The notes under the pieces are model-generated. The model saw only the letters and a list, made by a program, of their open reading frames with translations, did no database searches and had not been told where the DNA came from. A stretch of DNA of 64,000 nucleotides, taken from NCBI RefSeq assembly GCF_949987535.1, contig NC_080074.1, positions 25,627,268 to 25,691,267 on the forward strand. Direction: 5' to 3'. Source of the DNA: Balaenoptera acutorostrata (Eukaryota; Chordata; Mammalia; Artiodactyla; Balaenopteridae). Made by a program: the position numbers and the translations under genes. This document shows positions 21,341-32,589 of the stretch, in pieces; position 1 is the stretch's first letter; each line of letters opens with the position of its first letter.

Positions 21341-22059
21341 TAGACTAGAATTCCTTTCAAACTTGATGACGAACAAGACAACTGTGGGGAACAGATTCCA
21401 GGAAGCCCACCATACAGCAGTCCTCTAAGATCTCAAGCTAATACCCTGTGCAGAGGATTTACTGAGACTGGAAAGTGGGGCCCCTATCTGCCAACTGAGC
21501 TCAGCCTTGAGACCCCTTTTGGGTTCACCAGCCCTGGGGAAGCAAGGAGGGAAGCCCAGGTAGCCTGACCTCACAGCCTGTCCTGCTCATCGTGAACCTA
21601 AATTGTCTTGAAAGGAGCACAAATTGGTAAAAGATTTTCAGAAACAAATGTTGAAGCAGGATGTTGGTATTCATGGAGACTCCCCATTCAGAATCAGTTT
21701 CCACCCATTGCTTCCGGCAATTGGTGACTATGACCGTAAACACATCAGTATCCAGAAGCAAGCTGCCAAAGACCCTCTGTTTCAGGAGGAACGCCTGGCC
21801 CTCACCGCTCAGGGAGGAGCTGAGATCATCTGATGCCAGGTGATGTTTGCTGCTCTGACAGTTCCTGGGATCCATTCCTCCAGGATTTTGGACAGCGTAT
21901 GCTCTGAAGGTGGCCTTTCCTCCTCAGAACATGATGTAACTCTCCGATCCTAAGCCTCAAATGGTTTGCAGATTTTCTGGGGTGACTATTTCCTGTGTTC
22001 TGAGATCCCAGGTGGTGAGAGCATTCTGCCTGAGAACTGTGGACAGCATTTGCATGGAA
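21341..22059. other. No gene recognised
   Basis: Unique-looking sequence with short chance frames on both strands. No family identified. Confidence 0.45.
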
Positions 22060-22440
22060 AGCCGCTCGTATCAGTCAGGAGGTGCTTGGTGGCCCAAAAT
22101 GATGTACACAAGAAAGGGGAGTTTGTTGGCTTGTGTAACTGAACATCTCTGGAAACATTTCAGGTGAGGATGGATATAGTGACTCAAACAAGTCACAGAA
22201 AAAAACCCAGCTTTTTATCTCTCTTCTCTGCTTTCCATGATGTCAATTTCATTCTAAGGCTGGTTCCTATCAAAGGAACAAGAGGACTACTGGAAGCCTC
22301 AGGGAGCCAAGCTTGCTTCCTTGTTCATTTCCAGCAGGAACAGCTGTCCCAAATTATTAAATGAAAGTCCTGGGCCTCTGATTGGATCATCTAAGGTCAT
22401 ATGCCCAACACTGAACCAATCACTGTGGCCACGGGCAATA
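22060..22440 (+). repeat. Unclassified old interspersed repeat
   Basis: Words CTGGTTCCTATCAAAGG, GGCCTCTGATTGGATCATC and CACTGAACCAATCACTGTGGCC recall a widespread old mammalian repeat. A possibly related 5' part is at 55505-55740. Not named. Confidence 0.35.
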
Positions 22441-22467
22441 AGCAGACCGCGATCTTTTTAAAAATTG

Positions 22468-22491
22468 TTGTGTGTGTGTGTGTGTGTGTGC
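22468..22491. repeat. TG dinucleotide microsatellite
   Basis: (TG)n of about 12 units, just beyond the A-tail end of the cofilin retrocopy. It may have grown from that tail region. Confidence 0.9.
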
Positions 22492-22511
22492 CCGCTTGTG
22501 CACCCGTGTGC

Positions 22512-23500
22512 ATTTTAGTTGAAGTTCCCTTGCAGGTCCTGCTTCCAGGAGTGGCTGCAAACATGGGAAAAGGGGAGGGATCATCTCTTCAACTTTCCCT
22601 TTATACACAGGACTAAACAGACAAGCACAGCATCACTACTGTGGTTAGAGGTTTGCAGTATGGGAAGGGGGAGGAACAAGTGGGGAGTCGGGGGTGTCGC
22701 TGAAAAAATACAGACCCTCCCTGAACTGCAGTGCTGTGGAGGCACTTGGTTTGCTTCAACTCAAGAGGAATCAGAAGATCAAAAGTGGTTTAGGAAGGCC
22801 AGACCACCAGGGATGGAGGGAGGAGGAAGTTCCATGAGGTGCGGGGCTGTTTGCAGCTGAGTGAAGAGACTGCCCTCCCCCTGCTGGAATCCCCCAAATC
22901 CCTCGGGTCAGGAAGGGGGGTAGCCTGAAACCCCAGTGGGTAGGTCTGGGGCTGCCAGATGCTCCAGGCAGGGGGCCGGGGTTCTCACAAAGGCTGTCCT
23001 CCAGGGAGAAGCAGCACTGTCCCGCCACCCCCAACCCCGCTGCTTCTCTGCCAGGGCACAGCGGTCCTTGACTTCCTCCTACCAGCGTGCTTGTATTCAC
23101 GCTCGATACCCTGCAGCTCCTTCTCGATGGGGTCCTTGGAGCTGGCATAGATCATTCTGCTCTTAAGGAGTACAGACTCAGGGGTCCAGAAGATCACTAC
23201 CAGGTCCTCCTTTCACTCTCCTCAGTCTCCTAGTTTACGTCATAGAGGGCATAGCGGCAGTCCTTCTCCGGTGGTGCCCTGACAAAGCTGGCAAGGGGTC
23301 ATCGTCAGCCTGGCCCACATCACCTACCAGGATCCCCTGGCCCTCCTCCCAGAGGATCTTTCTGTCCTCACTCAGGCAGAAGAGCACCACCTTCTTGCAG
23401 TTCTTCACCTTAGCAGCTTGCGCACCTGCATGTCACTGAATCCCTGATGCCACCGTCAGAGACAGCCACGTGGGAGGTCATGTTTCCCGAAGTGAGAAGG
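22512..23500 (-). pseudogene. CFL1P: Processed pseudogene of cofilin-1 (CFL1)
   Basis: Cofilin-1 is a small cytosolic actin-severing protein. On the minus strand the coding remnant runs from ATG at 23479-23481 (GGGAAACATGACC, next codons giving V-A-V-S-D-G) to TGA at 22985-22987 (just after a CAGCCTTTG codon series). Recognisable pieces include [13 protein letters not shown] [11 protein letters not shown] near 23130-23165 and CRYALYD near 23240. It is dead: indels just after codon 12 and in the middle, and TAG replacing TAT in the AxYET region near 23225. No introns are present, although cofilin genes have one directly after the start codon. About 470 bp of CFL1-like 3' UTR follows (CTGCCTGGAGCATCTGGCAG at about 22961-22980, through GAAGCAGGACC near 22540), ending in a short decayed A-rich tail. 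Edges of the 5' UTR are approximate. Confidence 0.92.
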
Positions 23501-23689
23501 ACGTGGCAAGGTGAGCCAGAGAAGGTGAGAGCCCCTGCACTGCTGCAGGCATCCAACTCAGACCATGATTGCTTTCAATCAACCTACCCCTGCATCTGGG
23601 AAGCAAGCACCACGTCCCACCCCAGTACACTGTTCCTTTAATTTCTGACATGACTTTTTCTGAAGTCATTAAAAATACCAAATATGGTT

Positions 23690-24535
23690 CATGAGAGCGA
23701 TAAAGTAAATGGCAACTGCATTCTTCTATTTGCTCAAGTCAGAACCTTGGAATCATTCTTGACTCCTTCATTTCCCTCACCCAGGCCCATTTCCAATCAA
23801 ATATCAAACCCTATTAGCTCTACTACAAAATATATCTGGAATCTGACCCCTTCTCACTTTATCCACAGTGTCACCCCAGGCTAAGTTATCATCATCTTCC
23901 ATCAAAATATTGCAATGGGCTCCTACTTGGTTTCCTCTTACTTGCCCCTGCCCCCATCACCTCATCCACAGAGAAGCCAGAGTAATCTTTTTAAAATAGT
24001 AAGTTGTATCATGTCACTCCTCAGCTCAAAATCCTCCAGTGGTTCCCGTATCACTCCAGAGAAAAGTCAAAAGGCATAACAATTGCCTAGGTGACCCTAC
24101 ATCTTCCAGCTTGTTACCTCTTCAATCTCATCTCCTACTATTCTCCCTTCGCTCACTCTGCTTCAGCTAGACTGGCTTCTTGCTGCATCTTCAAAATAAC
24201 AGGTATGCCCCTGCCTTAAGGCTTTTGTATGTGCTATTCCCAAAGCCTGCAACATCTCTCTTCCCAGTATCTTCTTAGTTCATTCCCTTTGTTCAAAAGT
24301 GATATTATCAGAAAGGTGCTATATGACCACCCTGTGTGAAAACATACCTAGTCTTTCTTTAAGCCACTGACCTTGCTTTATTTTTCATAGCACTTACCAT
24401 TATCTAAAATATTTAAGCATATGTTTACATGTCATTTTTCTCCCCTCCTAGAATAAAAGTTCTATGATAGCAAGGTTATTCACCACGATAGCCCCAATAT
24501 CTAGATCAGTGAAGGCATTCAATGAATAGTTATTG
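23690..24535 (+). mobile_element. Long LINE L2 fragment
   Basis: About 850 bp of L2 3' region: CTTGGAATCATTCTTGACTCC, AAATATATCTGGAATCTGACC, TGCAATGGGCTCCTACTTGG, CATGTCACTCCTCAGCTC, AAATCCTCCAGTGGTTCCCG, CATAGCACTTACCATTATCT and a tail near AATGAATAGTTATTGAA. It is the most complete L2 in the window. No reading frame survives. Confidence 0.88.
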
Positions 24536-24774
24536 AAAATGAGTGAAAGATTTTGAACAAATAAGGCATAAAAGAGGAAACGGCTAACAACAGATGAAAA
24601 AATGTTCAACCTTTCCAATAAGCAAAGAAATTGGCCAATTTCTTGTTGGCCAAGATAATATTTTTGCCTATTAAATTGGCAAGAACAATCAAATAATAAA
24701 TTCACTGCTGTTGATAAAGCAATGGAACTGGTATTTTCATGTATTATTAGCAACCAGCCTCACTGATTTACTTA

Positions 24775-24860
24775 CAAGGTATTTATTGGGTACCTACTAT
24801 ATACCAACCATTGTGCAATTTTCCAATATATACTCTAACCCATAATAAGGTTCAAAGTCT
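24775..24860 (-). mobile_element. Possible MIR fragment
   Basis: GGTATTTATTGGGTACCTACTATATACCAACC and CTCTAACCCATAATAAGG resemble the minus-strand 3' half of MIR. Short and decayed. Confidence 0.4.
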
Positions 24861-25130
24861 ATGTATTGGTCAGGATAAACTAGGTTAGCTGTGGTAACAA
24901 AGTAACTCTGCAATCCTAGTAGATTACCATAACAAATTTGACATCTTGCTCATTCAACAAACCTACCCCAGATTGGGAGAGAGGTAGTATTTACATGTCA
25001 CTTCCCTTCACATTTCATTGGCCAAAACTAGTCACACAGCCCTACTCAACAGCAAGAAGGCTAAGAAATGAAGTTTCCCACATACGCAAAAGGAGAAGAG
25101 AAACAGATATTGGTAAATATTATTAATATC
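24860..25130 (+). repeat. Unclassified old repeat, family A
   Basis: Contains TTCATTGGCCAAAACTAGTCACACAG and AAGAAGGCTAAGAAATG. The same module, better preserved, is at 50761-51245 and 63360-63880. Confidence 0.5.
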
Positions 25131-25697
25131 TACCATAACCTTTGATCAAGAAATCTTACCACCTTACTGGAATAATCTAAAACAGTTAAAGAGCCACATT
25201 AAGAAAAAATGTTCATTGATGTCTTATTTATTATTTTGATAGATTGAAAGAATCTTAAATGTTGAATACTGAGGAAATAGATAATGGAACTATGGTTCAT
25301 CCATATAATCAATTATTATGCAGTCATAAAAATGATAGTTAATGAAGAATATATATATATAATTATTATAAAATAGTAAGTAAAAATTAGGAAGTAAGTG
25401 AAATGGATAATGTGATTATACCACCATAAAAATATACCGAATAAAAAATATTCTAAACAAATACATTAAAATGTATTCATTTAACAAATACTTGTTCTAC
25501 AAATACCTCCTAGATGTTAGGCTCTGTATATTCAGAGATTAAACATATGTACTGTTTGACCTGGAGATGCTACAGTCTTATAAGAATATTTAGGGTGGAC
25601 TAAAAGAAACCCCTGTCTAAAATCAGAACAGTTATTCTAATAATTTTATGGTTACACCCAAGGATGAACTTTTATTCCATTTTGACTTGACATTTTA

Positions 25698-25721
25698 CAC
25701 ACACACACACACGCACACACA
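25698..25721. repeat. AC microsatellite
   Basis: (AC)n with one ACGC interruption, at the left edge of the L1 fragment. Confidence 0.85.
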
Positions 25722-26560
25722 AAATGAAATATCACTCAGACATAAAAAATCTTGCCATTTGGGCTTCCCTGGTGGCGCAGTGGTTGAGAATCTGCCTGCT
25801 AATGCAGGGGACACGGGTTCGAGCCCTGGTCTGGGAAGATCCCACATGCCACGGAGCAACTGGGCCCGTGAGCCACAATTGCTGAGCCTGCGCGTCTGGA
25901 GCCTGTGCCCCGCAACGGGAGGGGCCGCGATAGAGAAAGGCCCGCGCACCGCGATGAAGAGCGGTCCCCGCACCGCGATGAAGAGTGGCCCCCGCTTGCC
26001 GCAACTGGAGAAAGCCCTCGCACGAACCGAAGACCCAATACAGACAAAAATAATAAACAAATAAATAAATAAATAAATAAAAGAAAATCCTTTAAAAAAA
26101 AAAAAAAATCTTGCCATTTGCAATAACATGGATGTAACTAGAGGGTATTACGCTAAGTGAAATAAGGCAGCCAGAAAAAGACAAATAACATATGGTCTCA
26201 CTTATAAGTGGAATCTAAAAAACAAAACAAAACAAAAACAGACTCATAGATACAGAGAAAAAATTGGTGGTTGCCAGAGGGAAGGGGTGAGAGCTAAATA
26301 GGTAAAGGGGATTAAGAGGTACAAACCTCCAGTTATAAAATAAATAAGCCTTGAGAATGTAATATACAGCATAAGGAATATGGTCAATAATATTGTAACA
26401 GCTTTGTATGGGGTTACTAGACTTCATATGGTTACTAGACTTATCATGGAGAGCATTTCACAATGTATGCAAATATCTAATCACCAAGTAGTACACTTGA
26501 AACTAACATAATATTGTAGGTCAACTATATCTCAATATAAATAAATAAATAAATAAGGTA
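25720..26560 (+). mobile_element. LINE-1 3' end split by a CHR SINE
   Basis: GAAATATCACTCAGACATAAAAAATCTTGCCATTTG, then after the SINE CAATAACATGGATGTAACTAGAGGG, TAAGTGAAATAAGGCAG, CTCACTTATAAGTGGAATC, and a 3' UTR ending TATATCTCAATATAAATAAATA. Only the final ORF2 codons and the 3' UTR are present. Confidence 0.85.
25762..26102 (+). mobile_element. CHR SINE with duplicated 24-bp unit
   Basis: Head GGGCTTCCCTGGTGGCGCAG. Two 24-bp units lie at 25946-25969 and 25970-25993. Tail (AAAT)n then A-rich. A perfect 18-bp target duplication AAAAAATCTTGCCATTTG lies at 25744-25761 and 26103-26120. Same subfamily as the copies at 18453 and 57497. Confidence 0.96.
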
Positions 26561-26694
26561 CAAATTAAGAGAAGGTAATCCATAAGAAAATATGTATTTT
26601 AATATTCAGGTACAACTACACTGGAAGTCAAAAACATCTCCATGAATTCCAAAAAACATTCACTATGAGATGGTACCACCCCACTGAAAACCAC

Positions 26695-27150
26695 TGACCT
26701 TCACCGTCTGGTCTCTGACCTCAACACCAACTATCATGCACTTCACTCACTCTGCTCCAGCCATGCTTGTTCTCCCTACTGTTTCCAGACCGTGTAAGCC
26801 ATGTTCCCATCTGGGGTCTTTGCCATTGCACTCTTTCTTCGTGGAGTGCTCACTCCCTCACTCCTTCAGGTCTTTGCTCAAGGGTCTCTCTCTCAGTGGA
26901 GACCATCCCTGACCACCCTCTTTCAAATACCAACCTCTCTCCCCACACAGCACTCCTGTCCACCCCCTCCCCGCCACTTAGTTTTCTCCATACCACTTAT
27001 CATCTGACATACTAGGTATTTTACTTATATGATATTGTCTGTGTCTTCTCCATGAAGTCAGAGGTTTTTACTCTACTATATTCCCATTATATAAATGGGT
27101 ATCTGAAACATCGTGGGTGTTTAATAAATATTTGCTGAATGCATGAAAAC
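26695..27150 (+). mobile_element. LINE L2 3' end
   Basis: CTCACTCTGCTCCAGCCATG, GTCTTTGCTCAAGGGTCTCTCTC, ACCATCCCTGACCACCCTC, and a terminal GTGTTTAATAAATATTTGCTGAATG characteristic of the L2 3' end. Confidence 0.85.
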
Positions 27151-27524
27151 AATGAATGAGGGGTATACACTGAGCAACTGAATGGATTGCTACAGACTCT
27201 TAGCAATCACGGCACTGTTCCTGAATGAATCATTGCCTCCATGCCCCTGTACCTCACTCCTCCCCCAAACTTCTCTCCCACATGCTTTCCACTAGATACT
27301 TTCTCCATCCATCAGTTTAATGCTTGATCTGGCTTCCTTCAACCTTGGCATCACGTCTGGATTACGGATTTGTCTCACTCCTGGGTATGATCATATTGTG
27401 ACAGCTTCCTGGCAACGCCCATCTTGTCCTCCTTTCACCTTCTCTCCTGTCTCCCTCCCCTCCACCTTCCCAAACACTCCATAGCTCTGTCCACAAATGT
27501 ACTTCCCCTAATATGCCCATCCTT
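27151..27524. other. No gene recognised
   Basis: C/T-rich sequence that might be further decayed L2. Nothing firm. Confidence 0.4.
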
Positions 27525-27865
27525 CCAGAGTAGGTTCAAATGCCTCCTTCTTCCTCAAGGAAGTTCCACCTTCCTTCCAACTTCCACCATTCAGAAGTTA
27601 GATTCATGCTCCAGAGATCTCATCATTATTTGTAACCCTTCTGCCCCCATTACAGCCTGTGCTGTGTAAAATCCTGGATTCACCTTATCCTTCCTGCCAG
27701 AGTTTAAATTAAGGGCAGGGAGTAAGTCTTACTTGCCTCTTGCTTCTCCCATGGAACATGGAAGACGGTCAATGAATATTCAGTGAGATAATTTATGTCA
27801 AGCCCTTATTACAGTTCCTGGCACAGGATGAATGTTCAGTCAATGCTGGCTGCTAATACTAGTTT
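27525..27865 (+). mobile_element. Possible L2 fragment with MIR-like tail
   Basis: CAAATGCCTCCTTCTTCCTCAAGGAAG, TTAAGGGCAGGGAGTAAGTC and GGTCAATGAATATTCAGTGAG look L2-like. From 27790, CCTGGCACAGGATGAATG and TCAATGCTGG look like the MIR 3' end. Confidence 0.45.
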
Positions 27866-28869
27866 GTACATGAGGAAGGCAGAGTTTGGTCCCACCCAGA
27901 GGAGAGATACAATATTTGAGGTCCGCTAGGTGGGTTTTGAGAGGCTGTGATATGTCTGGGTCCTTATTTCTCACTCCTTGTGCCTCTTCCCACCTGTAGC
28001 AGGTACCCCAGCTTCCCTGGGCCACCCGAGTTTCCCGGCAGCTGTGGACAGCTCCTGGGCCAGCTGACAGCTTCCCATCTCAAGTGCCTACGGATGTCTT
28101 CTTCTATGCCTGTCAACAGGAGCTTGCTAGGCTATTTGTAAACACAACCCATAGGATGGGGAGAGGGTGCTTGATGCTCCTGGGGCCAACCATCAACCAA
28201 CACAGATGGGGGTTGTTGGGGAGATGCCCCAGCCTCCTTGACTTCCAGAGGGACAGTTCTGAAGCATGTTCCACCTTGTTTCTCAGAAGGTCCCCACTGG
28301 GATTAAGTTGCCCCTGACAGTAACCTACTTTCGGGTTTTCTCTCTTCTCTGACCTACCTCCCCTACTTCCTTCAGTGTGCCTTCTGGATCACTCCCCCCA
28401 AAGCTACATATGCACTCAAGTCCTGCTATGGGGGAAACCACCACCACTCAACATTTCTGAAGGAATGGCTGCCCAACCCCTTAGTCTGACAAAGCCGGAA
28501 ACGCCTCGCATCCTGACACTCCTTCCCTGTGGTCCATCAGCACCAGCTCCCTGGCGCCAGACACATCAGTGGGCGGGGGGTGGGGGCAAGGAATCCTTGG
28601 GTTACCTGCAGAGACGAAAAGTGGAGGCAGGAGGTACATGTCGAGTTTACCCTAGGTTTGCCTCTACCCTTATAGAAATTGCCCCCAGGAAATGGTTGCA
28701 GTGACCTACCATTAAAAAAATAAAATTTAAAAAACCCACAAAAAAAACACCTTACTCTCACTCTCAGATGTGATCAAGCACTTAGACCTCTGTAAGGACA
28801 CATCTGTACCTTATGGAGACCCTCATGCTATGAAGACGCAAAGGACTCCCTGGTTTGTGGCTCAGTTTT
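27866..28869. other. No gene recognised; unique-looking DNA
   Basis: Moderate-GC sequence with chance frames of 60-110 codons (27840-28704) on both strands, none with a domain I recognise. Confidence 0.45.
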
Positions 28870-29575
28870 CTTGGTGTTGTATGTGTTTGTCAAAGAGGCG
28901 GTCATGTGTTCACCAAAGCCCGGTCCTTCTCACTGAGGCCATGGCTAGATTATATCCCTCAGCCACCTCTGTGTTAGATGTGGACGTGACTGAGCTATGT
29001 CCAGTGGAATGTGAACAGAAGTGATGAGTGTCACTTCCAGGACTGGCCATTAAAACCCTCCCATCCGGGCTTCCCTGGTGGCGCAGTGGTTAAGAATCTG
29101 CCTGCTAATGCAGGGGACACGGGTTCGAGCCCTGGTCTGGGAGGATCCCACATGCCGCGGAGCAACTGGGCCCGTGAGCCACAACTACTGAGCCTGCGCG
29201 TCTGGAGCCTGTGCTCCGCAACAAGAGAGGCCGCGATAATGAGAGGCCCGCACACCGCGATGAAGAGTGGCCCCCACTTGCCACAACTAGAGAAAGCCCT
29301 CACACAGAAACGAAGACCCAACACAGCCAAAAATAAATAAATAAATTAATTAATTAAAAAAAAAAAAACCCTCCCATCCTGTGTCTTTACTGATCTACTG
29401 ACTGGAAGCAAAGGACTCCGTGCCCCCAGGGCATGGCAGGACTCCAAGTGGCAGTAGCCTGAGAGCCTGAAGCACCATGTAGAGGGTGCCTACACTGGCT
29501 TGACTGTGAGAAGAAATAACTTTCATTGGATTAAGCTACTGAAATTCCAGGGTTTGTTACAGCATCTAGTTACAC
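28870..29575 (+). mobile_element. 5' LTR of an ancient MaLR (MLT1-like) element, with nested SINE
   Basis: GGCCATGGCTAGATTATATCCC, GTCCAGTGGAATGTGAACAGAAGTGATG and GTGTCACTTCCAGGACTGGCC precede the SINE. CAGCATCTAGTTAC ends it. PBS-like TTGGCACCTAGAAGTGG follows at once (29590). Left edge approximate. Confidence 0.6.
29067..29364 (+). mobile_element. CHR SINE inside the MaLR LTR
   Basis: Head GGGCTTCCCTGGTGGCGCAG, single CACCGCGATGAAGAGTGG unit, tail AAATAAATAAATTAATTAA then A-run. A perfect 15-bp target duplication AAAACCCTCCCATCC lies at 29052-29066 and 29365-29379. Confidence 0.96.
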
Positions 29576-30986
29576 CAACCAATGCACAATTGGCACCTAG
29601 AAGTGGCATACTGCCATAACAAAAACCTAAAATAATATGGCATTGGCTTAGCAGTTCAGTGGTAATTGGTGAGGAAAGTGACATAAAATGCTGGAAAGAA
29701 GGAGACTTGTTTTTATAAAGTGGCAAAACATCTGGTAAAACTGTTGTCTTCAGTGGCAGACAGCATGCCTACTGAGCCTTTAGTTTCAGGGGAGGCGGTT
29801 AGGAAGAGTCAGAGTAATAGGGTGTGTCGATCCTTCCCAGGGCGGGGACTAGGGTGAGGTGAGTGAGGCACCTAGGGCCCAAGATTAAGGAGGCAGCTAC
29901 TTGCACGACTCTGCTCTTAGCAAGGAATTACAGGAAAGAGGTGAGTTCAGGAAATATTGGCTGGTTTTCAAAAGAAGTAAAAGAGGCTTGAGAATCCAGA
30001 AACACAGGATAGCAAGGTTTATAAAAGCCTACTACTACTTCTGGATCCCACATGGTAAGATTATTTGAGAGGCAAAGGCCCTTTCTGATTCAGACCTACT
30101 AACAAAGATCTGAGTAAGAATGTGATTTTCCCATTTGCCTATTATTTCAGATGCTCTCAAGACAGGCACTCAAGAGAGAGGCATACATGAGAAAGCAAAT
30201 AAACAGATGAAACTTGAAAATTAGGTATAGGAAAAAACTTTGGGTATGAACCTCTGCTCATGGAATTGTTGAGAAGCAAAGATTAGAGCTTTCTAAGTTT
30301 TTAGGGAATTATATTGCCAAAGAAAAAATGAGCTTAGATTTAAAGGCCTTTGACAGAACCTGGAACCAAACCTTGAGTCTCCAAACTTGCTCAAGGAGGA
30401 AGTGGGCTCCAAAAGCTGTGCAGCCCTCTAAGAGGATGGGCTCCCCAGTGCCCCACAGGCTCCTAGGTGGCCGTGGAGGATAACAGTTAAGGAAGAGCCT
30501 TCCAGAGCGCAGAGGCAGACCACAGAGAGCAAAGGACAGGAAACTCTTCCTGGAGGGACAAATCAGGGCGCAATAAGAAGGGTGCAGCCAAGGAACTTAC
30601 TCCTACTCCTAGGACAGCGTCATCACATAATGTCCTCACATCAGGACTCCGCCATCGCCAGGTATGTGTGCCGTGTGTCTCCATTCTTCCCTTTCCAAAT
30701 GGGCATGTGAATCACTTTATCCCATCCTTGCCCAACACCTTATATTGGGTATGAATGGAGTAGAGATGGCAGCTTGTCCTTTCAATTCAGAGGTCAGTGG
30801 ACAATGAGGTGAACACCCCAATCTTGATGGAAAAAGTCACATATCGCCCAGAAATCCTGGATTTTTAGCTGAATGTGATAACTGTAAAGGACATTGGGTT
30901 GTCTCCTTTGGGGAGGGGATGAGTGTTTCATCTGTGTGGGAAGAAGGGTTAGGTGAGTGAGGTTATTCGGTAATCAAAGGGCAAAC
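29576..30986 (+). mobile_element. MaLR internal region (noncoding relic)
   Basis: Word order matches the internal part of MLT1-type elements: CAAAGATCTGAGTAAGAATGTG, CAGATGCTCTCAAGACAGGCAC, GATTTAAAGGCCTTTG, CAAAAGCTGTGCAGCCCTCTAAG, GCCTTCCAGAGCGCAGAGGCAG, ACAGCGTCATCACATAATGTCC and GGGGATGAGTGTTTCATCTGTG. No gag or pol frame is present, as is usual for MaLR. Confidence 0.65.
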
Positions 30987-31385
30987 TGTGGCAGATAAAC
31001 AGTTCACCAAAATTATTTCCTGTTTTACCTGGAAACACAGCCAGACCATATTTCTTAAACACTTGCAGTTAGATGAGGCCATGTGTCTGAATTCTGCCAA
31101 ATGTCATAGCAGAAGATGTGCACTGCTTTCCAGTCTCACCAACGGAAAATGAAAAATCCTCCTTTTTTGTTTTCCAGTTGCTGGCTGGAAGAGAAGGACT
31201 TTGGGGCTCTTAGGGTATCAGAAAGCTACAAGATGAAAGGAGTTTGGGTCCCTGAACCTCCTACCAAGCACCTGCAGAGGAGTTATATGGGATGAGAAAT
31301 AACCATCTCTTGGATTAAGCAAGTAAAATGTTAGGGTTTCTTTGTTACAGAAACTATCATTGTCCTCATACAACTTATCTTATAG
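30987..31385 (+). mobile_element. 3' LTR of the MaLR element
   Basis: GGCAGATAAACAGTTCACC, GAGGCCATGTGTCTGAATTCTGCC, GCAGAAGATGTGCACTGC, AGAAATAACCATCTCTTGGATTAAG and TTTGTTACAGAAACTAT parallel the 5' LTR word for word in order. Confidence 0.6.
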
Positions 31386-31475
31386 ATTTGTTATCAGGAT
31401 TGAGTGAGTTAATATGAAAAATGGTGCCTGTTGCCAAACATATGAAAAAGGGTGCTATATAAGTCTTGGCTACTC
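31386..31475 (+). mobile_element. Possible MIR 3' fragment
   Basis: TTGTTATCAGGATTGAGTGAGTTAATATG and GTGCTATATAAGTCTTGGC resemble the MIR tail. Confidence 0.4.
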
Positions 31476-32589
31476 TCATTCACTTGAGAACAGGCAAAAA
31501 TTTGTCATGGACTATGGCTTGGCAAAGGGCAGCAGCAGCAATGGAAAGCAACATAATTCAGCATAGTATTCCAGCTTTAATTGGAAAGTCTTGGAGTCTA
31601 TAAGAGCCAAACCCTAATCTGGGGGCACATTCGGGTATTTATAATACCTAGTTTAATCCATCCCCTGAGCCAACCCTAATTTCCACTCCTGTAGTGCCAC
31701 GGAAGTTTGAAAGCCAAAAAACTATTTACTTTAGAATCCCTCAAACAAACCCAGGACAATGTGTGTTATGCAAATATCCAGGTAAGTTAAAGCACTTAAC
31801 TTCACAGAACTAAAAGAAAGGTGAACACTTTCAATACTGCCTGCCACTGCAGCAGAAAATGGAAATCCATTTCTACCCGTAGCTGCCGAACTTGCTGAGT
31901 TTGGTCCCTTACCAATCTAAGAAAAAAGGTAAGGCATGCCATAATTTCTTTGAACACATTCTAAAAGGAAAATCAATTATTGACACATTTTGCCTACATT
32001 CTGAAACAAGTTTTTAAGATAAAACTTGTTATTTCATATCAGAATTTGTAGCTTTGTGATATTTTGAGAAGTTTCATTTCATTCAGTTTGACAGATACTT
32101 ACTTATTAAGGGCCTAGTATGTGCATGGTTGTTCTTATGCATTTCTGCAAAATGCCGTGATAATTACAGAATATATTGTTTTTAATATACAATATGCTTA
32201 CAAGTGCTATAAGGAATGTTGTACCATGTGAATAAGCAGAAAGGGAACCATTACAGAAGGAAGAAACTACTGACATAAGAAACAAGAACAATGTTAAAGT
32301 CCTGTGGTCTTATCAACCAATGACAGCTATTTGTGGATCTAAAATTATTTGAATAATCAGACCCCAAGGTATTGACTTAAAGACTCCAGTTCTATGAAAG
32401 GACAAGATTATTGTCAGCATTCAAGGCCTTCTGTAGGTCTTTGGACAGCCTCTCCCAATTCACCCAGCCATCAGCTCTGATCTGGTTTATTTACTGCCCT
32501 TTCCAGTTAGGATTTCAAGGTCAGAGATGAGCACCACTTCAAAACATCATGACCCCTCAACTTCCTAACACACTCCCCTTCCCAATTCA
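31476..32589. other. No gene recognised
   Basis: AT-rich. CAGATACTTACTTATTAAGGGCCTAGTATGTGCATGG near 32092 may be a short minus-strand L2/MIR piece. Nothing else assigned. Confidence 0.4.

Larger units (their letters stand above)
24540..25475 (+). mobile_element. Old LINE-1 fragments flanking another repeat
   Basis: 24540-24772 (GATGAAAAAATGTTCAACC, TAAATTGGCAAGAACAATC) and 25130-25475 (GTTCATTGATGTCTTATTTATTA, GGAACTATGGTTCATCCATATAATC, TTATGCAGTCATAAAAATGATAG) read as consecutive parts of one old L1 3' region, interrupted by the repeat at about 24860-25130. Confidence 0.55.
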
